Source of the DNA: Uloborus plumipes
Lineage: Eukaryota; Arthropoda; Arachnida; Araneae; Uloboridae
Direction: 5' to 3'
Length of the DNA stretch: 64,000 bases
Assembly: GCA_038373865.1 (NCBI GenBank)
Contig: JAXGGA010001648.1
Location: 62,001 to 126,000 of the forward strand
Both the position numbers and the translations under genes were made by a program. A model generated the notes under the pieces. That model did not search any database. It saw nothing but the letters and a program-made list of their open reading frames with translations, and was not told the DNA's origin. Position 1 is the first letter of the stretch. Each line of letters begins with the position of its first letter. This document shows, piece after piece, positions 23,807-33,752 of this stretch.

Positions 23807-24230
23807 CTATAAACACTTTCCATTTTCTATGCGTTGCCAAAATCAGTTCCCTTTTTATTTACCCAGTTAGCGATTATTGGCATAGAAGAATATAAAAATC
23901 CTAATAAGAAAGCAATAAATTTCCTACTTACTCCAGAGAAGCCTTGGTTCAAAATTTTCATTATGATCACTATTAATATTGTTGTTGCAAGCAACAAATT
24001 TTTACTACAATGGACTGAAAATATAATCATTTAATAGGGAAACTATATGAAATTTACTGTTTTTTATAATGACTTTTTTAAACTAAGTTGTTTAGAAAAA
24101 AATTATAGCCTATCCTGATTCCTGTTAATGTCTACGGTGAAAAAATGGTTAAAATCGGTTAAGTAGTTTTGAAGATTACCCCGGACATGCATACTAAAGT
24201 AGTCATTTATGTATAGAGATTTCTGCCTCC

Positions 24231-24310
24231 GGCTCGGTTACTTTCCTATTCCATGCTGACGAGTGCTAAAAAGCCCGAAACTGCAGTCCATGGATGGAAT
24301 AACCGAGTTG
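24231..24310 (+). ncRNA. Hammerhead ribozyme-like sequence, type I, copy 2
   Basis: On the plus strand the core order is TCCATG, CTGACGA, stem II GTGC/GCCC (with one U-C mismatch), GAAA, palindromic CTGCAG as stem III, TC, then CATGGA. Predicted cleavage lies after GTC at 24286-24288. Stem I extends by GGTTA-TTTCC pairing with GGAA-TAACC and CTCGG with CCGAG. Compared with copy 1, paired positions change together (CTA-TTTCG/CGAAA-TAG versus TTA-TTTCC/GGAA-TAA; stem III CAGCTG versus CTGCAG) while the catalytic core is kept. The variable U-to-C change in CTGANGA is tolerated in known hammerheads. The stem II mismatch suggests some decay. Confidence 0.78.
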
Positions 24311-25252
24311 GCGGTATATTGCATGTTTCTGCCTCAGCCCTAGCTTAGGGGGGGGGGCGTTTGTTTATTGCTTTATAAGCTGATGTATTTTCGCCGAAAT
24401 GTAGCTCATGAAAAGATTCTATAAGGTTATTCAGTAGGAAGTTGGAAAACAACAACAATATATTTATTTTTGAATATCCATAGCGCGAAAAAATTTGTGA
24501 TCAGAAAAGAAAAATTGAAAACAAATTTTTTATCAAAATGAAACAATGTCTTCCAAGGCTAAACGAGCCTGAAAATTAAAAAAAAAAATACAGATTCTCG
24601 ATTCTTTTTGATTATAAAAAAAGTACCTGCATAATTTTTAAAAAAAGCGTAATTTTGCTTCAGAAATAAATGTTTTTGTATTTTTGTTACTCAAACCTGA
24701 AAGCAAAATTCAAAATATTGCCGCGATCGCACCAAAACGGGCTCGAGAGCGACCGCGATCAATGGGTTGCTTACCGCTGCATTAAACTATGCAGCGCAAA
24801 GCAACAGGTTGCGTTGAGACTGAAGCTTGCGTAGAAGCTTTTGCTGAGGAAAGATTTTGCTGCCGTTCTTGTTTCAGTAGAGGGTATTTTAGACTAGAAG
24901 AGCGGAGTGGAGCGAAGGATCGCGGAATCGTAGAGTTAATACAAAGCAAGTGCCTGTTGAATGTGTGAGATCGAAAGTCCGGTGTTTCGGTATGTTGAGC
25001 AGTAACCACGAGTACCACACATTGAATAAAATCTTCAGTTTCGATTTTACTGTGGAGATGACTGGTGGCGCCATCTCTAAATGGTTAGACTAGCTGTTGG
25101 TGATAATCACGTTCGCTTTTTCATCCGCCGTTAGCAAATGTTTACTTTCGTGTCATTGACACACACACACAAGAGCGAGTGCAGAAAGACAATGTACTTT
25201 TATAAAATAATATTTTGAGTGTCTATGATAAATCGAGCCACGGATCCTTCAA
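24311..25252. other. No gene recognised
   Basis: Contains a G run (24350-24357), a C-rich boundary after the hammerhead sequence, and a more GC-rich patch at 24720-25000 with GCAGCGCAAAGCAACAGG. Frames at 24782-25074 have no recognisable product. A short CA microsatellite lies at 25160-25169. Confidence 0.45.
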
Positions 25253-25429
25253 TTAGGGCGGAATTCAGGTGAAACACTGCATCTACAAAAGTGCGTTGCA
25301 CATTGCACACTGCATCTGCAAAAGCGCCGCACCGGCGCTTTTGCGCGAGCAACGTTTCACAAGAATCCGAAAGTTTGCGTGTGCAACGCACTTTTGCAGA
25401 TGCAGCGCTTCACCTGAATTCCGCCCTAA
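25253..25429. mobile_element. MITE, 177 bp, with about 50-bp inverted ends
   Basis: The ends TTAGGGCGGAATTCAGGTGA and TCACCTGAATTCCGCCCTAA are perfect inverted copies for 20 bp. The match then continues with a few mismatches (ACACTGCATCTACAAAAGTG on the left, the counterpart of the right arm) to near the GC-rich centre with GCGCCGCACCGGCGCTTTTG. There is no coding capacity. Related ends (GAATTCAAG-GAAACAC) occur in the 50753-51111 cluster, so this is probably one broad family. TTA/TAA at the ends hints at PIF/Harbinger type, but no independent duplication is visible. Confidence 0.75.
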
Positions 25430-26010
25430 GTTTCAGAATTTTTGAACGTTATTGAGTATGATAATCGATTGCTAATAAAACTATAAATATTTTCGCCAAT
25501 GGGCACTTTCTCAACTTCAAAGCATTGCAGATGAGAGGAAAAAAAATGTTAGAAGTTCTCAAGTTTTGTTTGCATCGTAATAACATATCCAAGCTCAACC
25601 GTATTACATTACCAAAAGAAGGGGGAAATTCAAAATCCAGTTCAGAGTCCAGCGAAGAATACTAGAACTGGGAAAGAAAGAGAAAGGACACAGCTGTACA
25701 TTGAAATCTAAAAAAAGGATAGAATTTTGCATGGGTATTCAGTAGCGCAGCCAGAACTTCTTTCTAAATAGGTTTTTTTTGGTAATAACCCATTTGGCCT
25801 CCTATGAGTAAATAAAACACCGTTTTGGGATTAGCAATATGGGTTAAAAACAAAGTTTAGGTCGGAAGACTCCCCCTCCCCCCGGCTGCTTTCACTTCGT
25901 AACCAATTTTCAATCACCCACTAGTAAAATCGTAGACCTAGACGAAATTCTCAATTTTTAAAATATCAATTTTGCGTTTGGCCTTTGTGTAAATATTGTC
26001 CTAGAGAGCA
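25430..26010. other. No gene recognised
   Basis: AT-rich intergenic sequence between two inverted-repeat elements, with a C-rich patch near 25870-25883. I see nothing to annotate. Confidence 0.5.
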
Positions 26011-28482
26011 CACTGTTAAAAAAAACCTGAATTTTCAGGAAGATTTTTACTGATTTTAACAGTAAACCGCGATCCTTTTCGTTTCAAAACAGAACTTTTC
26101 CTTGAAAAAACGGAACTATTCCGTGAATTACCAAGTTGGAGAAACAAAAAACGGAATTTACCCGGTTTTGTGGTTGAAATATAACCGAACAAGAGAGTTA
26201 GAGACAGTCTGAAGAGACTTGGCGCGTGCGCAGAAACTACGTCGGCAGCATAAATGATTCATAACTGAATCAAAGTGCACAGCAAAAGTAACACAAAGTC
26301 GTCGAGAATTAATATGCATGTTTAAGCTTCTGTGAAAGCGACTTGTGTTATTCGCATTAGCATGGAAAAGAGGACATCTGGTGTCTTGTCGTTTGGATAG
26401 CTACTTTACAAAAAACATCACAGTCGAATGTTATTTTATCGTGTTCCTCAGGACGTTATTATGTGTGCCATTTTGTTTCAATTTGAAAATGCTTCGTCGA
26501 AGAGCGTTGACTATTGTTATAGCATTCGAAGAAGAATTATTCCAGGATTCTGCGTAGTTAATCAAATTGACTGGAAAAATAATTTGGATCTTTTCATGTG
26601 ATTATTCGGTATCCAGCATTTCCTCTAGCTCAACATTTTTAAGAAGACTTCGTTTATCGCAATGGATAGAATCAAAATGGGCAACAAAAGGGCGTGTTAG
26701 TATATTTTAAAATCTACTAACTCTATTGTTGCCTTTTTTGAGCAACAAAAATTGAAAATTTTTATTTTAAGAGGTAAGAATTTTTATTTTTGTTACTGCT
26801 ATTTTTATTTTAATCTGAGTCCAGACTTAACAGTTAGTTATTTCATGATGTAAACCAATTGTGCATTTTAGTAGTTGCATGTAATAAACTTACTGGTGCT
26901 GAGGGTTAGTAAAATTTAGTGAAATGATTTTTGTAATTTTATATCAAGATTTAAAAGCTTAGTTTCAAAACTTAGCTTTTTTACTTTATGACTTTACTTC
27001 GTTAATGTGACGAAATTAATGTTGTCAAAACTACGAAAATGATTGTCAATATGACGATACTAGGATAAAGAAATATTTCGCTACATTTGACGAAATTCAT
27101 CCCCAAAAAAATGACGAAATGTTCGCTCGGGGTATATTCTTGGAAGTGATTTCATCAAAAACAAAGAAAATTCGTTAATTTTGAGAGTGCATTTCTGAAA
27201 GTGTTGATCACTATGAACACCATAACGTAAATATATATGAAAATAAAGGAAATCAGTAACAATACAGGATTTTTTTTTAAGGAACCGCGAATGTTTCAAA
27301 TTCAGAAAGGAAAAAAAGAACTTTCGGAATAACTTAATTTTTATTCAAACATAAGAGAAAATATTTTTAAAAGAGTGCACCTTGTTAATACTTTTTAATT
27401 TTTTGAAGTTATTCGCTCAGAAATACTATGCATTGATCATTCCATCTTCAAAATATTTGAGTATTTTATGCGAGATTGATGTAATCTTTTCAAAAAAATC
27501 ATGTTACTTTAATGAACTAAAATTTTTAATGAAAAAAAAAAAAAGCCAATTCTTATATTGCTTTAGTATTTTTTTAAAGGCAAGATGTTTAAAAGTTTGA
27601 AGTATATGAGCGGATATTTTCAAACTTTTTCTAAAAAACAAAATTCGTAAGAGTTTTAAGTTTACATTTTTGCTCATCATTTTGTCTTATATATATATAT
27701 AATTATCTGGTGAGCTAGTTTACGCTCCTTTTTTAATTGCTCTATTTTTCTGTTTCTCATTTTCCCATATTTTAATCACCCACATTTTTACGTTATAGGC
27801 TTATACCTATACGCCTATACTTATATATGCAAGATGGAAAATTATTGAAATTTTGCAAAATAAACAAGCGCTTTTATAGCAGCTTAATATTAATAGCAAA
27901 TAATATATGAAAGTTTAATAAATTAGTCCTTTAAGTGGCGCAAAATGTGTAGATTGGAAAAAACAACAAATGAACAAATTGAAATTTTAAGAAACTTTAG
28001 AGAAACATTTGAAAATTTACGAAACATGTTTGTTCTTTTTATATGTTTATATTGTTTCGCAAATTTTCAAATGTTTCTTAAAATTTCAATTTGTGCATTT
28101 GTTGTTCTACACAATCTACTCATTTTGCGACACTTAAAGGACTAATTTATTGAACTTCCATAGATAATTTGCTATTGATATTAAGCTGCTATAAAAGCGC
28201 TTGTTAATTTGCAAAATTTAAATAATTTTCCATCTTGCATGTATACATATAAGTCAAAGCGTATAGGTATAAGCCTATAACGTATAAGCGGGGATAATAA
28301 GAACCGAAAAAATGAAGAACGGAGAATTACGAAACGAAAAAATGCCTAACGGAAAAATGACGAACGCTCCGTTCGTAATTTTTCCGTAAAATCACGGAAA
28401 TATAATTAACGAAACGGAAACACTCCGGCAACTCAGCTGCCGTATATTTTTTCGTTATTTTCAGGAAATTTTTTTAACAGTG
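26011..28482. mobile_element. Inverted-repeat element with CACTGTTAAAA ends, about 2.5 kb
   Basis: The left end CACTGTTAAAAAAAACCTGA is matched in inverse by TTTTTTTAACAGTG at 28469-28482, and both read inward into CCTGAA-type sequence. Subterminal regions on both sides are rich in ACGGAA/CCGTxA words (26125-26165 on the left, 28318-28410 on the right). The middle contains a 494-bp near-palindrome (27790-28283). No coding frame is credible, so it would be non-autonomous. The target duplication is at most the dinucleotide CA, which is too short to be evidence. Superfamily unassigned. Confidence 0.6.
27790..28283. repeat. Near-perfect palindrome, about 494 bp
   Basis: The left arm starts ACGTTATAGGCTTATACCTA and the right arm ends with its inverse, TAGGTATAAGCCTATAACGT. 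The arms, roughly 230 bp each, stay matched through CAAGATGGAAAATTATT, AAGCGCTTTTATAGCAGCTT and ATTTGAAAATTTACGAAAC, leaving a loop of about 25 nt near 28028-28050. Transcription of either strand would give a long hairpin RNA. Arm divergence is small, so the palindrome is young or maintained by conversion. Confidence 0.85.
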
Positions 28483-28561
28483 CACTGAAAATTCAAACCA
28501 GATTTAAAGTTACATATTACTGTAATGTCATTAAAATGAAGATTTACTGAACAGAATTTCG

Positions 28562-28655
28562 GAACTCCGTGGCCGAGCGGAGGAAAGTGTTTGCCCAAAC
28601 AGCTGCTTGAGCGCAGTAATGGAGGTCGTAGGTTCGATTCCCTAGATGTTAGTTC
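28562..28655 (+). pseudogene. tRNA-like sequence (tRNA pseudogene or SINE head)
   Basis: An A-box-like TGGCCGAGCGG (28570-28580) and a B box GGTTCGATTCC (28631-28641) lie 51 bp apart, the spacing of a tRNA with a long variable arm (Leu or Ser type). The outermost GAAC can pair with GTTC near 28652, but the T stem and the rest of the acceptor stem do not pair well, and no anticodon stem is convincing. It is therefore a degenerate tRNA copy or the head of a SINE. No poly-A tail or target duplication was found. Confidence 0.55.
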
Positions 28656-29465
28656 TATTCTTTGCGAGGACAATCTCTTCTGCTTATTTTACGGGGGCAA
28701 GGCTTTGTTCACAGTATTTTCTTGGATTTGAAGCTATTTAGCTTCTTCCACAGAAAAGTAAATTATTGGAGTTGTAACGATGCGATTATCAAGTCTGAAA
28801 GTTTAATATACCTCTAATACTTAAGGTCAACTATAAGTTGAACAAAAATGTCCATCAGTCTATCCTTTTCCATTTAAAGAAAAACGCCACTGAACTTCAT
28901 GATTGCCACTTGTTCTTGCTTGTGGCAGGATTTTCAATTTTCCTTGAACCAATTGGAAATACAGCTGTTCGTACTGGCAACGCCACTGATTTATTTACTT
29001 CAGACTGGAATGCTTCCGGAGATAGGAGGTGTTCGCTGTGTGATAAATACATTGTTTATAAAAAACATTGTCTACATTCATACCAACTTTCATGATTTTA
29101 TTACAAAATGCAGTTTTTGGCTATATTTTCGACCATAACCCCTCTACTATATATTAAAACTTGGATGCCTTACACAAGAGTTGATTGATCGGATTTAACG
29201 GCACACACAACCATGCTAATAACAGGTATGATTTTGATTTTATGCAAACTTCGTGAAATTTTTAACTGTTTTTATTTGATTATTTATTTTTTGTCGTGAA
29301 AGCTTTAATGCCACTAAAAATATTTTATGAACGTTATGATCTGCATCATAATCTCCGTTGAAATTCAAATGGTTCGTAACAGCGATCATTGAATTTTAGC
29401 TTGAAGAAATGGACCTGGAGTTTCAATGAAACAAGTAGCTGCTCGCGTACTTTATAGCGTTTAAA
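28656..29465. other. No gene recognised
   Basis: Frames at 28838-29138 overlap in two phases and resemble no known protein. No repeats with second copies in the window were seen. Confidence 0.45.
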
Positions 29466-30580
29466 GCCCGAACTCCACATAAGCGGAAAATCGACGGAAA
29501 CAGAAAGCAGAAACTGAAAAAACAAGTTTTTCCCCTTTCCGCTGGGCAGAATCGCGGCAGACTCGGAAGTAGAAAAATTTCAACTTTTCTGCCGCTACTG
29601 GCGGATTCCGCTTTGGAACAGCCAATAGGAGCTCGTCTTCAAATGTGAAGCTTTTAACAATGGCGGCCACCGTATGTGTTGTTGAAAGCATGTCTACGAA
29701 GTACAATCTCGAAGTTTTTAAAGAAGAAGTACAAAATTATCCTTGTTTGTACGACAAAAAACAGAAAAGACTATAAAAATGTTGTTTTAAAGACATCGTA
29801 TTATGGACCACGATTGGTGCAAAATTTGACCTAATCGGTTAGGAACATGATCTCGTTGGAAGAAATGGCGCCATCTATTGCATAAATATAATACCTTTCG
29901 ATATTTTTTTCTTTTTAGCCCCTTACATTTTTTGGTAAAAATATAATGAATTTAATCACCTTTAACGATATTTTCAATATAGTTTTGCAAAAAAATATCA
30001 GACCGACATTTTTTTATAGTTTTAGCATTAAGAGAAGTTCAAAAAAGTCAATAGAAAAAATCTAATTTGCAAAAAATCAGGAAAAAGTTTTTAGATAAAA
30101 CAAAAAAAATTGGTTGAAATCTTATTTTAAAGTTTTTTTGTTTTGAAAGGTATTTGAGGTAAATGGTTTTGAAATTTGAAGCAGATATTATTTTAAAAAA
30201 AAACTGACATCTAGGATTCAAATGATGCACTTCGTAAAGACGAACTGCGATAAAAATGTGTGTGTAGGCGGATAATCGTCCTCACCCAAAAGACTGCTTT
30301 CGTTTTTTTTTTCTTTTTGATTCTGATAATGCAACTGTAAAATTAATCAAGTGTAATCCGACCATGGCAATAACTTCGTCTTGACCGTCCATTTTCCCCG
30401 CTGAAAGCACAAGAAAATGCTAAATGCATAGAATCCACCTGCAGATGGCGCTCTGGAATACGCCATCGATTCCGCGCCGCTGTTCTGCTCGAAAAACCAC
30501 CTGTTCGGCGGAAACTCAACTGAAACAGAAATTCCGTTTCTGTGTACGCTTTCGGTTTTCTGCTCATGTGGAGTTCGGGC
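29466..30580. mobile_element. Inverted-repeat element with GCCCGAACTCCACAT ends, about 1.1 kb
   Basis: The left end GCCCGAACTCCACATAAGCG and the right end ATGTGGAGTTCGGGC (30566-30580) are inverted copies, continuing inward as GCGGAAAA and TTTTCTGC. Subterminal blocks on both sides repeat CGGAAAC/GAAACAGAAA and TTCCGC words in inverse order, for about 150 bp. Immediate flanks are TTAAA on the left and CTAACG on the right. A 3-bp TAA duplication is conceivable but unproven. There is no coding frame of its own, and the interior (29700-30340) is AT-rich. Confidence 0.65.
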
Positions 30581-31283
30581 CTAACGCCCGCTCAGACCTT
30601 CATTTTCTTAGCAAGAAGGCACTAATAAGTGTCAAGTAATATTTGGGCGATTATTTGTAAACTCGTCATTTTCCGTACAAAATCTGTCCGGGCATGTTGT
30701 TTTAAAATGTTCGTTGCTCAGAAAATGAATCTATTACTTTGGTTTAAAACACGGCAGATTGAAGTTTGTGTTTTTCTGATAAATCATGATAGGAGGGTAA
30801 GTCCCCTGCTTAGTATAACTAGGCAGGGGACTGTGCCAGGTAACTGTATTTTTCTCTTTGTTGCGCAATATCTGCAAAACTATTGGAACATAATTAGTTA
30901 CGAGACTACCTATAAATTTAGGCAGAAATCGTGGACATGATAACTAATATGTTTTATAATTAAATTAATTGACATTAATAAAATCACTTCCCAGAGGACT
31001 GTTTTCGCAACGACCCTGATGCATACTTTCAGTACAAATGTGGCTCTTGAACTGATTAAAGTAGGGTTTCGACACCGTTCTCGGAAATTTCGGCAAAGTA
31101 ACACTGGTTACTTTAAACTTCATGCCAAAAAACATTTGCAAGAGTAACCGACTTTTTGTATTGAAGCTTTGAATTTGTGGCAGAGGACTGTTTCAAAAAA
31201 CTCTGGACAGAACTTACATAACAATATTATGTTTTAGAAATACGTTATTAGATCTTATTTCGTAAGAAAAATATAGCTTCAGC
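30581..31283. other. No gene; one perfect stem-loop at 30800-30833
   Basis: The only structure of note is AGTCCCCTGC, a 14-nt spacer, then GCAGGGGACT: a perfect 10-bp inverted repeat. It is not followed by a T run and has no gene beside it, so I do not call it a regulatory element. The remainder is AT-rich, with no recognisable frames. Confidence 0.5.
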
Positions 31284-33752
31284 GTCATTCCATATAAAAT
31301 CAACAAATTTTCAGAAAAGTTCGTGCCGCACCATTTTTGATTTTGATCACATTTGGTAGGTGATATGCACCAATATTCTGTACCTCCAAATTGTTTTATT
31401 TTTTTCTTGAAAAATTTTTATTCTCGAGATATAGCCATTTTTTTGCTCCGCCGATGAGTAAAATTCGGCATTTTTTATCTTTTTTCTAAGAACTCTGGTA
31501 AACTTATTTAAAATGGTAGAAAGATCAAACATGGCTTATTTTAAAGCTGAAAGAATGAACTTTGATTTGTGCATTAAAAAAACGATTTAATTAAGCCTAA
31601 ATAGAGATGTTTCGAGGTCAATTCGAGGTTTAAAAAGTGCCGTTTTCGTGATTTCAAGCATGAAAAAATATATGAAGGACTGACAGTGGGGCTCTATTTT
31701 TTTTTCTCTGGTACCGAGCTATAGATACTAGAAGTACATAAAAATATAAGATAATACCTCTAATCCTTCATTATGAAAGAAATGCTTGAACTTCAGAAAA
31801 AATGAAAAATGGCCTTTTTCACTCCCCAAAAACGGTCTGTTTAACAGGTAGTAAAAATTTGAAAATGCATGGAGTAAGAAGGTGTTACATTGCCCTTTAA
31901 AACGAAACAAAAACTGTCTTGTTATTCCAAGGCATTAAAGAGATATGAGCCTTCAAAATAATACAATAATAACTATTGCAAACAACTCAAAACAGTTAAA
32001 TAGACTGGATAATTACCTAATAAAATTCCACTTAACCCAATTTTATTGAAATATATTTGCAAAATATTATTTTACACAACAAATAGCACCCAGTTATAGA
32101 TACTAGAAGCACAGAAAAAAATAAGATGGCACCGGTAGACTTTCATTATAAAAAAAAATGCTTAAACTTGAGAAAAAATGAAGAATGGCCTTTTTCACTT
32201 AAATAAAACGGTCTGTGGAACAGGCAGTAAAAATTTGAAAATGTATGGAGTAAGGAGGTGTTACATTTCCCTTTGAAATGAAACAAAAACTGTCTTGTTG
32301 TAGCTGTTTTAAAAAAGGACATAAAAATCTCGGGTTTTTGTAAAAATTTTGTACAATAAGGAAAATATTGGAAAAAATCAGAATGCATTAAAGCTCAAAA
32401 GTGAAAGATTCTATCTGCTGTGCATATGGTAAAGCAAGGTGACTGGGGGGCAAGGTGAATATTTCCATCCCCAACGCCTTGGTACATTACTTGAAACAGC
32501 GACAGTTCGACATGGATCCAAAGAAAAAATATTTGTTTTTAGTGAAAAGTTATGTTTTTAATTTTATGTAATAAAGTAAAGTAACAAAAATTTAAAGATA
32601 TTTGTTGTGTAAAATAATTTTTTGACAATATATTTCAATGAAATCGGGTTAAGTGGAATTTTATTAGGTAATTCATCCAGTCTACTTTTAAGTTCTTTGC
32701 AAGAGTTATTATTGTATTACTTTGAAGGCTTACATCTTTTTAATGCCTTGGAATAACAAGACAGTTTTTGTTTCGTTTTAAAGTGAAATGTAGCACTTTC
32801 TTATTCCATGCATTTGCAAATTTTTACTACCTGTTCCACAGGCCGTTTTATTGGAATGAAAAAGACCAGTTTAAGCATTTTTTTCATAATGAAGGTCTAC
32901 CGGTGTCATCTTATTTTTTTCTGTGCTTCTAGTATCTATAACTGGGTGCTATTTGTTGTGTAAAATAATATTTTGCAAATATATTTCAATAAAATTGGGT
33001 TAAGTGGAATTTTATTAGGGAACTATCCAGTCTACTTAACTTGTTTCGAGTTGTTTGCAAGAGTTATCATTGTATTATTTTGAAGGCTCATATCTCTTTA
33101 ATGCCTTGGAGTAACAAGACAGTTTTTGTTTCGTTTTAAAGGACAATGTAACACTTTCTTATTCCATGCATTTTCAAATTTTTACTACCTGTTCCACAGA
33201 CCGTTTTTGGGGAATGAAAATATCAATTTTTCATTTTTTCTCAAGTTCAAGCATTTTTTTCATAATGAAGGATTACCGTTATTATCTCATATTTTTCTGT
33301 GCTTCTAGTATCTATAGCTGGGTACCAGAGAAAAAAAAACAGAGCTTCACTGTCAGTCCTTCATATATTTTTTCATGCTTGAAATCACGAAAACGGCACT
33401 TTTTGAACCTCGAATTGACCCCGAAAATTTTCTATTTAGGCTTAACTTAAATCATTTTTTTAATGCACAAATCAAAGTTTATTCTTTCAGCTTTAAAATA
33501 AGTCATGTTTGATCTTTCCACCATTTTAAATAAGTTTATCAGAGCTCTTAGAAAAAAGATCGAAAATGCCGAATTTTACTCATCAGTGGACCAAAAAAAT
33601 GGCTATATCTCGAGAATAAAATTTTTTCGAGAAAAAAATAAAACAGTTTGGAGGCACAGAATATTTGTGCATATCACCTGCCAAATATGATCAAAATCAA
33701 AAATGGTGCGGCACGAACTTTCTGAAAATTTGTTGATTTTATATGGAATGAC
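31284..33752. mobile_element. Large foldback structure, 2.5 kb, with internal tandem duplications
   Basis: The ends GTCATTCCATATAAAATCAA (31284) and its inverse, finishing TATGGAATGAC at 33752, bound two arms of about 1.0-1.1 kb that remain matched through landmarks such as CACCATTTTTGATTTTGATC, TATCTCGAGAATAAAA-type and TTAATGCCTTGGAATAACAA. The right arm holds two tandem copies of a roughly 357-bp unit (about 32595-32950 and 32951-33310), each containing CTTCTAGTATCTATA. The left arm holds one full and one partial inverted copy. The unpaired centre (about 32400-32590) is unique. There is no coding capacity. Confidence 0.75.

Larger units (their letters stand above)
19835..24219 (-). mobile_element. 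Decayed coding Helitron with nested insertions
   Basis: The 3' terminus on the minus strand is strong: a 7-bp perfect hairpin (CCGGGCA, 8-nt loop, TGCCCGG) followed directly by CTAG at 19838-19835 and then a host T. Upstream lies the helicase relic at 20218-22995. A plausible 5' end, TCTCTATACATAAATGAC preceded by A, lies at 24219. Its subterminal GCATGTCCGGGGTAATC and AACCGATTTT match the layout of the small Helitron ending at 18883. A 781-bp hAT MITE (21230-22010) and a CGCCAA-rich repeat (23087-23806) lie inside. The 3' end is more certain than the 5' end. Rolling-circle transposition is known for the family. This copy cannot encode a working Rep/helicase. Confidence 0.65.

Noticed and set aside
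28562..28655. Functional tRNA gene
   Set aside because: A and B boxes exist, but the T stem and acceptor stem do not pair and no anticodon arm is convincing. Kept only as a tRNA-like relic.
30800..30833. Perfect 10-bp stem-loop that might be a terminator
   Set aside because: No T run, no adjacent gene, and intrinsic terminators do not apply to a eukaryotic polymerase II context.
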